Positions 1 to 7,600 of a stretch of 11,863 bases of DNA are shown in pieces. The DNA is from Lunasporangiospora selenospora (Eukaryota; Mortierellomycota; Mortierellomycetes; Mortierellales; Mortierellaceae): assembly GCA_015680635.1 (NCBI GenBank), contig JAABOA010000245.1, positions 6,696-18,558 of the forward strand, written 5' to 3'. Position 1 is the stretch's first letter. Each line of letters begins with the position of its first letter. The position numbers and the translations under genes are program-made. The notes beneath the pieces are model-generated. The model saw only the letters and a list, made by a program, of their open reading frames with translations, searched no databases and had not been told where the DNA came from.

Positions 1-1083
1 GAAACGGGTCGATCGACTTGGAAGCTCGCAGCGGCCTCCTCACTTGAAGACATGGTTCCAACAATCACTATCCTCTCTTCAAGCATTCCTGTCTACAGAT
101 ATTAATTCCCACTGCTGTTTCTCACCTCGCTTCGATATTACATGCAACGCAAAATACTCAATCACTTTGTGTATTTTCATAATGACCATGTCATCGACGC
201 ATCTTGATGGAAAGAGTAATGATATGATATCTAATCGGGGCAAGACGGAGAGGAGAGAAAGAACTAGGATTGAGAGATCAAACAGGCAAAGTCGCATTGA
301 ATGCTTGGTTGTAATGAAGGTGTTGATAGCGGATTGAAACCGACATGGGCAAGGGTAACTCTGTGGGAAGACCTTTGAAGAAGTCTCCTTTTCTCTTTTC
401 CTGCAGGTACAAAAAATTCCAGATACAGGAAAAATGAACCACGCGTGTATTCAAAAGCCTACAGTCGTTGGGCTGGCGAGGGAAACAAAAAAGATTGTCT
501 ACGTGCGCCAAAGCAATGTACGCACCCTATCCCGTCCCATCCAGAAAGCAAAAGCGGATGTGTGGGAGTCGGCAAGGGCATGATGAGACGGGAACGAAGT
601 CAACCACACTCGAGCAGCAGCTTGCATGAACAAGTAGCGAATATGGAGACTGCAGCGCGCAATCCTGATCATGAAAAAAAAAAAAAAAAAAAAAGCACCG
701 TGCACTCGGTCTCCCACTCAACACTCTGCATGGCCCAAGGTCAATCACAAAGCTGGAGTCCCAGCCAGAAATCTTTCCCACATAAAATTTTCACAATACC
801 AATCTCAATCCCAAGCCATTGCCAAATGGGATGGACAAGTTATTTTAGAGCACAGATGTGGTTTCCTTCAACAACATCACAACCTTGTGTTTTGGGTACA
901 CCCCTTCTTTAGTACTTGAATAGGCAAAGGCTAAGAAGAACCCAACCAAAGCACTGCCTGGCAGAGTAAGAAGTCCTATTGACTGCACATGAGTAGGACA
1001 TGCAGTAGGGATGCATGTAGTCATGCTTTGTTAAGGAAGGAAAGGAGGTAAACATCTCTGTCATTTCCAGCACACATTGTCTG
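1..1083. other. Left intergenic stretch, no supportable gene
   Basis: No open frame here has a recognisable domain, a plausible signal peptide or protein-like composition. The longest open frames (44-337 and 445-912, plus strand) translate into low-quality sequence and cross the A tract. At the left edge, frame 3 reads NGSIDLEARSGLLT and then stops at 45-47. This could be the last codons of a plus-strand gene lying mostly outside the window, but it is too short to call. The final part of the stretch is the upstream region of the secreted-protein gene. Confidence 0.6.
674..694. repeat. A21 homopolymer tract
   Basis: An uninterrupted run of 21 A residues directly follows GATCATG. It may be a simple slippage tract or the tail of an old retroposed sequence. 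I found no target-site duplication or recognisable element body upstream, so no element is called. Confidence 0.9.
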
Positions 1084-1092
1084 TATATAAAA
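1084..1092 (+). promoter_or_regulatory. TATA box of the secreted-protein gene
   Basis: TATATAAAA lies about 215 nt upstream of the chosen ATG. It is followed by a pyrimidine-rich stretch (about 1101-1133) of the kind often seen around fungal transcription starts. With a start near 1115-1130, the transcript would include the 5' UTR intron described below. The match is seen directly; its use as a promoter is inference. Confidence 0.65.
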
Positions 1093-1165
1093 TGCTCTCG
1101 CCTATCTTCTTTTTTTTTTAATCTTTTTTTTTCTGCAACCCTGGACCCTCACCGCATTCTCCAAA

Positions 1166-1296
1166 GTAAGCAACAGTCCCCCTCTTCACCTTCCTTCGGT
1201 CTTTTTTCATTCTCTTTTCTTCCACATGTGAGACTACATCAATGCTTTGAACCCATATTGTATGGTGGAGGACTAACTCGTACTATCTCTTCTCAG
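1166..1296 (+). other. Probable 5' UTR intron (131 nt)
   Basis: A donor AAA|GTAAGC at 1166 pairs with an acceptor TCTCAG ending at 1296. A branch-like CTAAC lies at about 1273-1277, followed by a pyrimidine-rich run. Removing the segment joins a short leader to ACCATG at 1300, and it deletes the upstream in-frame ATG at 1228, which otherwise gives an unlikely 24-residue leader before the signal peptide. RNA evidence is not available here. Confidence 0.6.
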
Positions 1297-1299
1297 ACC

Positions 1300-1713
1300 A
1301 TGCACTTCAACGCCATTTCCTGCCTTTATCTCTTAGCTGCTTTGCTGGCCCTGGCCCTGGTACAAGCTGAGACAGTTACTGGAGTTATCCGAAGCTCGCC
1401 TGGAGGATCCAACTTTGTGGGCTCGTTCTTCATCGGAGATGTCCAATACAACTTTTTAGGAAAACTAAGGTCACGTGTTCCAGCCTTCTCAAGCGAAAAG
1501 GCGCAACTGACGTTTGACCATGTGAATCAACTCCGAGAAATTCAGTTCTTTAATGTCATTGTCGGGCATGACAATCTCGATCTGGAATTCTATAATGGTG
1601 CTTCGATTACTGGCTTGCTCGACAACCCATTGCCTGAAAAATCAGTGGCGGCTGGGCGCGGTAAATGGAGTCAAAGAAGATTGAGATTCGCACGCAACTG
1701 CGATCGTTATTAG
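1300..1713 (+). CDS. Small secreted protein of unknown function
   Basis: The protein is predicted to be 137 residues. The start at 1300 was chosen over the in-frame ATG at 1228 because it begins exactly at a signal peptide: a short N-terminus, a Leu/Ala-rich core (about residues 8-20), and a small-residue cleavage context ending VQA at residue 23. The mature part (about 114 residues, starting ETVTG) has alternating hydrophobic and polar residues, with Gly-rich turns suggesting a beta-rich fold (for example FFIGDVQYNFLG, and LDLEFYNGASITG). It has no cysteine except one close to the C-terminus, so it is not a disulfide-stabilised effector of the usual kind. The last dozen or so residues (after GKWSQ) are basic and unlike the rest, so the 3' end could be altered. 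There is no membrane anchor or GPI signal. I do not recognise the family; a cell-wall or extracellular role is only a guess from secretion. The gene has its own TATA box, 5' UTR intron and AATAAA. Confidence 0.75.
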   Translation: MHFNAISCLYLLAALLALALVQAETVTGVIRSSPGGSNFVGSFFIGDVQYNFLGKLRSRVPAFSSEKAQLTFDHVNQLREIQFFNVIVGHDNLDLEFYNGASITGLLDNPLPEKSVAAGRGKWSQRRLRFARNCDRY

Positions 1714-1755
1714 CGGAATCTGGCAGGAGATATTCCCGTGATAAAAACGCGTCCT

Positions 1756-1767
1756 CCCCCCCCCCCC
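1756..1767. repeat. C12 homopolymer
   Basis: Twelve consecutive C residues in the 3' UTR of the secreted-protein gene. Such runs are common slippage and sequencing-error sites. Confidence 0.9.
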
Positions 1768-1809
1768 TTCTCCTCTCTCCCATAGTTGGGATCTTTCAGA
1801 GATGAAAGA

Positions 1810-1815
1810 AATAAA
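1810..1815 (+). terminator. Poly(A) signal of the secreted-protein gene
   Basis: A perfect AATAAA lies 97 nt after the stop codon, in an A-rich context. This is a usual distance for a fungal 3' UTR. Confidence 0.6.
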
Positions 1816-2322
1816 TTCAGCTGAAAACTGTCCTTGTACTTGATCGCAAATTCTAAATTATCGCTGTCCACTTTTACAACCCGTCGCTGGCCTCACCTTT
1901 GCAAACCCATGAATCAAGCCGACATTGTGTATAGTGTACATTTCCACGTAGTCTATAGTACACTGCGATGGGAGTGGTGAATAGTAATTGACAGTTGCAA
2001 AGGAGAGAGAGAGCTAAAATGCTGTCCTCTTTATGCTCTTGGAAAAGAAATGGATGGTGGGGATAGACTTAACATATTCCCGACACAGCCAGGTGCTTCT
2101 ATTACATCCATATGGGTGTTGAGAGCTAAATGTATTCTCACAGGTGTTTCTGGAGTGAGTTGTCGTGTACTCGGGAGCCAGTCCTTGCGACAGAGTGTAG
2201 TAGAGGGAAAGCAGGGAAGGAGAGGAGAGGGGGGACCATGGCGTTGCGCTGGTACTACACGTTGGCTCAAGCGGGTGCCCATAGTTTACTCTCTGTCAAG
2301 TCTGGTATTGCGGGGTTGGTTT

Positions 2323-2330
2323 TGACGTCA
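2323..2330. promoter_or_regulatory. TGACGTCA palindrome (CRE/ATF-type bZIP site)
   Basis: A perfect 8-bp match to the consensus bound by ATF/CREB-type bZIP factors. It lies between two convergent 3' ends, not in an evident promoter, so function is doubtful. Confidence 0.3.
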
Positions 2331-2938
2331 GCCAGGTCCGATCTCGCGTTGGATGCAGCATAGCAGTATCCTCCGAAACAAGATTGCTCATATAGTCAAC
2401 AGATGTGCAAAAAAGAGCACACAGGAGACATACCTCAAAGAAGGAAAATTGGACGATGGAGATGGCGTCTGACAGGAAATGGGCGACCTTTTTATCCTCT
2501 TTTTTCTTTTTTCAATGGTTGTTTTGCATGGGATACTGTTCGTGCTAGATTTCCTCTTATCTCTAGCCCCTCTTTCTGACTTTCCTGTTGGCGAAATGTA
2601 GGAAAAGAAAATTGCTGTGCCAAAAGTCCTATTCGGAAAAAATAGTCTTTCCATAGTCGAGAGCGTACTATGCGATTAAACCATCGACCACAGTGGCTGC
2701 GTTGATTCATACCAGTGGAGATTAGGTGAATGCGAATGTTGCTGTTGGCCATTGCCCCCCAGATCCCTGTCCTCATGTTATCCAACGTTTGCTTGCAGTG
2801 GAGACTGCGACACAGTTGTAGATATTTGATTAGAACTATTAGCAGTAAAAATTTCTATGAATGGTAACAGCACAAACAACAATAGCAACAGCTGGGTCAA
2901 CAAAAGCAGTGTCCTCTAGTTTGTCTATTTTACAGCTC

Positions 2939-4271
2939 CTATTCCCTGGAAGCAATCCAAGCCCAGAGTTCATACACCAAGACAGTTCTGTTCCGATCTC
3001 CCACCGAAAATCCCTCCAAGTCCTCCTCTGTCAGTGCTGCATTCTCTGCTCGAATCTCTGCCTCGGTGCGTTCATCCCCCCATTGACGCGCCCGCTTGAT
3101 CTCAACAAGTCGTGTTCCAAGACCGAATTCCGGTGAACGTGCCAAGGCGAGAAATCGTTGGACCGCACCATATCCCGTATGAAGTCCACAGCACACCAAT
3201 ATCCTTCCTTGACTTGGATACTCCTTTTTTCCATCGTCATGTTTGATTTCGTTGCCTATCCGGACCAAGGTATCGTCGATGCAGGGCGCTTTGTTAAGGA
3301 CGGCGAGACATGATTTGAGAAGTGCTTTGTGACCTTCGGAAACCCAGAGCGTATCAGCGAGCAGAACCCAGTCGTAGCCAGATTCCTCTGCACCCGACTC
3401 GAGCTCCATCATCTCCTGAACGCTCTCTCCCCAAGCATGACCACGGACCGCACAACGGACTCTTTGCTCAATGGAATGTCTATTGACCAGAGTCTGCTGG
3501 TATTCCTGAGTGCTAATGGACTCTGTGTTGTTGTTATTAATTCGGCTCTGCCAATGTTCTGGAGTCTCGACCAAGTTCTCGTACCAGTTGCGTTCCAGGT
3601 TGGAGACGATGGCTGGGTCTGGGTAGTCGGTCAAGCAGACAAACTGGGCGCCTCCTCCATGGTTGCTCCGGGGTTTGGCACACAAAAGTCCTGGTAATGC
3701 TGCTCCCGCACCAAACTCGATCACTGGATCCACCACAAAAGAATAACAGCATTGGCCACGTCAGCAATGAGAGGTTAGTGCCCATGTTCTTTAGTTGGGA
3801 GTGCCGAATAGTAGAAGGTCAATCGCCTTCTCAGGAAAAGGGACAGAGGAGAGCTCACTTGCCTCGTTTGCCAGCCACATTGACCAATGTGCCTGCCTCA
3901 ATATACTCTCCCATCACCAACGCAGCATTCCAAACGAAATGCGACATTAAATTCACAGCGCCTCCACCAACATTGGCGAGATGAAGTCTCAGTAAAGGGA
4001 CATCATTCCTGGATTCCACCTTGTCCTGAGAATTGGAAAGAGAATGTTGATGACTATAGTACTCGAAAATCTGACCGGCCTCTCCATTGGCGACTCGAGA
4101 ATCCCCAAAGACGCCTAGACTGTCTTCGAATCCATCCAGGTAATCGCCGGCCGAGTCGAGCGGGCCAGAGGTAGTGGATGCAGTGGCCTGGGCACGTTTC
4201 TTCTTTAGTCGTTCCTCACGCTTGAGGCGATCGCGTTCTTCTTTTTCTGATGACATGAAATGGTGTGACAT
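2939..4271 (-). CDS. Protein N-terminal/lysine methyltransferase, Efm7/Nnt1 type
   Basis: Two exons on the minus strand, join(4271..3863, 3723..2939), encode 397 residues. Yeast Efm7 (Nnt1) is an S-adenosylmethionine-dependent enzyme that methylates the N-terminal glycine and the adjacent lysine of eEF1A, and this looks like its homologue. Visible features in order: a charged Lys/Arg/Glu-rich leader (about residues 8-28) that could form a short helix or nuclear signal; HFVWNA near residue 112; the SAM-binding motif I VIEFGAGAALPG (137-148), built across the splice junction; the TDYPDP acidic motif (168-173), characteristic of this subfamily; HAWG (232-235); DWVLLADTLW (254-263) as the post-motif strand; and the C-terminal YELWAW (387-392). 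It is longer than yeast Efm7 (about 260 residues) because of the N-terminal extension and an Asn/Gln/Ser-rich insert after TDYPDP. A second Met at residue 6 (4256) is an alternative start. The intron is GC-AG. The gene lies 334 nt downstream of the DUF3712 gene on the same strand. Substrate assignment is by family resemblance only. Confidence 0.85.
3724..3862 (-). other. GC-AG intron of the methyltransferase gene (139 nt)
   Basis: On the minus strand the exon ends CGAG and the intron begins GCAAGT, the consensus of GC-AG introns; it ends GATCCAG. A branch-like CTAAC lies at 3774-3778 (plus GTTAG), and no other AG occurs between it and the acceptor. Only this junction restores the frame, giving GKR followed by VIEFGAG, the start of SAM motif I. 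The nearby GT (GTGAGC, four bases further) would put the motif out of frame. Confidence 0.85.
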
Positions 4272-4605
4272 GCAAAGAGAGATTCTTAAAATTTGATCGA
4301 CGGCCGAGAATTTTATTTATTTTTTTTCCTTCCCGCTCGCTAGATCACACAGGGTGACTTTACATATGGGCTAAGCAGAGAGACTCTTGGACTCGCACCT
4401 CGTGGAAATGAATCATCATGTGGATGCGATATGAAAAACATGAAATGGAGGTACTTTATGAACGAAAATAACAAAAAAAATATAGAGGGGAAAGGAATGG
4501 GTATACATGATGGGGCTCTGATAATCCAGTAAAGCTTGAAAGGGGAGAGGAATGAGACGAGAATTGGTTGGTTGTTTCGTTACTTTTTGTTTTCTATTTT
4601 CTGTT
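4272..4605. other. Intergenic region: 3' UTR of the DUF3712 gene and promoter of the methyltransferase
   Basis: Both flanking genes run on the minus strand, so this 334-nt stretch must hold the end of one transcript and the start of the next. It is AT-rich near 4310-4330, where the minus strand reads AAAAAATAAATAAAATT. That could act as a poly(A) signal for the upstream gene or as an A-rich promoter element. No TATA box is clear. Confidence 0.5.
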
Positions 4606-7600
4606 TTACATAATGGGCGTGAATCCTGCTCTGATACAGGCCTCCCGAGTGATCTTGAGGAAAAGCTCGACAGCCTCCTCATCGGTTCCTGTAAAGGGAA
4701 TACCATCCACGTAGTCCGGGAACTGACGCTTAGTAATGGCGGGGGCTGGCTCAGGAGTTGGGACTGTCTCAGGAGCTGGAACTGTCTCAGGAGAAGGAGT
4801 GGGTTCAGGGCTGGAGATAGGGCTAGGAGTTACTGTAGGCTGGATCGTGGGGCCTTCAGGGCTCGTGGTAGGTGTTGGGGTTGGAGTTGAGCTAGGAGCT
4901 GTGGATGAGGTAACGGGCTCTGGAACGCTTGGACGAGCCGCAGGCACATTGTCCCAACTTTCAACAGTCTGGATGACAATGACAGTATTCAGCTGCTTGT
5001 AGCTGACGTTGCCCTCATATCCATTAGGACCTCCGATCTTGGCGCTGATAACACTGGTCACATCGAAAGGCACATCATTGGCAGCTCCAGAAAGAAGAGA
5101 TGGATAGGCAAGCATAAGAGAGCCCAAGGTTCCGAACATGAAGCCGATGCCCTTGGGCGACACCAGGTCCATAGGTGGTGACAACACCGTGGCCTTGCCA
5201 GGAATAACAGCGTTGACGTCTTGATCAATCGTACCAAAGTATTTGCCATTCCAGACGTTCTCGGCCTTGATGTGAGAAATGTAGAGATCGGTATCAAACG
5301 GATTGTAGATACCAATCTGAACACGGGTCACTCTGGGTCGAGAGTTCTGGAGCATCTCCTTCATAATTGGCGAGGCCCTGCTCATGCCATCAATGATTAG
5401 CTTGTCTGTAATACCGCTGATAACGGGCGACATCCTAATCGCGGCCATGGCGGGCTGCAAGGAATCGATAGATGTGCTACTCATCGTTCCTGTAATGTTC
5501 AACGGGAATGCTCCTCCAGCAATAAAGGCACTCAGGAAATGATCGCGAACCTCGGGGCTAGGGGGAGCCAAATGCATGACAGCAGGAAGCTCATTCGTAC
5601 CGGGTTTCAAACTCATCCCGGGTACAATAACCTGACCCATTGGGAGTCCAGAAAACTTAACATCAAGAGTCACATCTCCAGCCAAGACTGTCAGTCCTGA
5701 AGGGTTCTGAAGAACGACAGTGTTATGGACTTCAATATAATCGGGAGTGCCTCCGCGAATAGAAATGTCCTTCACGATGACTTGTCCAGCATTCAAGTTC
5801 ATACCCGCCATGGCAGTGACAACGGATGCACTGATATTGGGGATCCTGACGCGACCAGCGGCAGTGTCAGCAACAGTCTCAATGACACCGTCCAAGAAAA
5901 ACTGGACCCCGACATCTGTAGTCAAGATCTTGTTGAACGCCTGGAAAGTGTGACGGCCACTCTCCGTGACAGCGAGAGGCTGGTTTGTGTAGCCAGTACG
6001 GAGCAGGCCATTGCCGATTGTGGTCGCTGGAGAGAGTGGCATGGCGAGGACTGCGACGGTATTGCCTTGAGGTAGCTGGAGGTTCATGGTCTGGGCGACG
6101 GCAGAAACGTTCAAAGGGAAAGTGAATGGCATATGATACGATGCCTCGATGTTATCCGAAGAGGTCATGACATTGTAAGGGTCAGGGCCAGTAAAGTCGA
6201 GGGTCATGGTCTTGAGCGATACTCCCGTGATGATGTTTTGCTTTCCAATGCTGGGCAACGAAACATTCATCTCAAGGCTAGAGAACGCGGCACTCAGCCA
6301 TGAAACAGGGCCGCTTGCAGGGGTCACCGATCGACCCTTGACCGTAAGCTCAGCGCTACCTCCATCCAAAGTGGTCGAGAACAAATCACCGAGAGCAGCA
6401 AGTCCTTCCTCAGTGGTTTGGCGAACCATGACTCCTGCCATGTTAACTGGGGAGACAGAGTTGGGAAGGAGTTTCATCCCAACAGTTGCAACGTATCCGA
6501 GTTCTTGGGTCTTGTAGATGTTGGTGAAGCTGACAGTACCGAGCTCAATGCCAACACTGGATGGGTTGGGGAGTGTGGCAGCGAGGACAATGCTGATGCC
6601 TTCGGGGGTATCGGAGGGAAGATTGAAGGCATTGATTTTAAGACCTTGAAGTCCATTGAAACCCTTGAGGGTAACACGCTTCTTCATGTTGATGTGAGGG
6701 ATAGGAGCACCCATTGCGTAAATGACCATCTCGCTAGCCGAGACCTCCCACTCGAAAGCCTCTGCCTTGAGCGAGTATCCAACAAAGCTTCCCATGGCTT
6801 GAGCATCAGCAACAGCAAAGGAAACATTGGAGCTAATAGAATATTAAGAGATAGTGGATTGGATTATTAGTGAGTTATCCCATTGCAAGAAAGGTTGAAC
6901 GAGTGTCTAGTGTAGCATCAAGGAAATAATCAACATACAGCACAAGAGGAGCACCAACATTGGCTCCAGCAGTGACGGTGGGCATAGCAATCTGACCAAT
7001 GGGGAGAATACTATCACCATTGACCCAAGAAACAGTGGAGCCCATTGGGAACGCAATCTGAGAGTCGAAGGGCCCAGTCTTGGAAATCAGTCCATTGATA
7101 TCGGTTGTAAAGCTCGTCTCTGCGGGGTTGTTGATCATGATACTCTGCAAAAGTGGTCGAGTAGAGAGGACAAATCAAAGTTAGCAAAATATTTTCCAAA
7201 GGAATCTTTTTGAGGCAAAGTCGTTCGTCAATACTTACATCGAATGCAAGGACAGCTTGGTCAACAATAGCTTGTGCGAGAGGTGTTCCCACAATAGGCA
7301 AAAGCTGCAGGATAGTGTCGTCGGTTGCGGTAGGGACAGCAAGCTGGGTGAGGCTCATGGAGGTAGCATATTCGCCAACTAGGACATTGACAGACATCTC
7401 AACATCGACCATGAGGCCAGTCATGGCAGCCTTGACGAAAGCAGGAAGATTGAATCCAACAAAGAGCGAGGAGTCTGGCATGAAAGTAGGATCCTTTACC
7501 ATCTGACCCAAGGCCAAGATGGGGTCGGCATTCAAACCATTCAACTGAGCCTGAGTGACAATGAGACCAAGCAAAGAGTCGATCGACAAGTCCATCGAGA

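Larger units (their letters stand above)
1714..2938. other. Convergent intergenic region
   Basis: This region lies between the stop of the plus-strand secreted-protein gene and the stop of the minus-strand methyltransferase, so it should hold two 3' UTRs. Open frames here (for example 2050-2325 plus, 2492-2785 minus) have no recognisable protein character. Visible small structures are a C12 run (1756-1767), a 7-bp inverted repeat AGTGTAC/GTACACT (1933-1939 and 1958-1964), and an 8-bp palindrome TGACGTCA (2323-2330). I see no AATAAA for the methyltransferase within about 150 nt of its stop. Confidence 0.6.
4939..7283 (-). repeat. Second copy of the internal tandem duplication (protein level)
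   Basis: Residues about 821-1535. It begins at PLAQAIVDQ (matching PKVAQSIVN directly after the membrane helix in copy one), then GPFDSQIAFP (matching GPFHATVSYP), FNLPSD (973), LGTV (1001), WLSAAFSS (1082) and IYNPF. From residue 905 onward it lies in a single long exon. The copies are clearly diverged, so the duplication is old. Confidence 0.8.

Noticed and set aside
1-47. Short frame-3 tail NGSIDLEARSGLLT before a TGA, as the end of an upstream gene
   Set aside because: Fourteen codons are too few to separate a true C-terminus from chance.
445-912. 155-codon plus-strand open frame (and the overlapping frame at 671-919)
   Set aside because: The translation crosses the A21 tract as a poly-Lys run, has no domain or signal, and its composition is not protein-like.
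1228-1299. Upstream in-frame ATG that would add 24 residues before the signal peptide
   Set aside because: It lies inside the probable 5' UTR intron and would bury the signal peptide behind an unlikely leader.
1933-1964. Inverted repeat AGTGTAC/GTACACT with an 18-nt loop after the secreted-protein gene
   Set aside because: A 7-bp stem with a long loop is common by chance in AT-rich DNA; no terminator role is known for such a form in fungi.
3851-3862. Canonical GT donor (GTGAGC) for the methyltransferase intron
   Set aside because: With the only acceptor available it shifts the frame and destroys SAM motif I; the GC donor four bases earlier restores it.
4736-5002. Gly/Val/Ser-rich plus-strand open frame of 88 codons
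   Set aside because: It is the antisense shadow of the Pro/Thr/Ser stalk of the DUF3712 gene; the repeat composition alone keeps it open.
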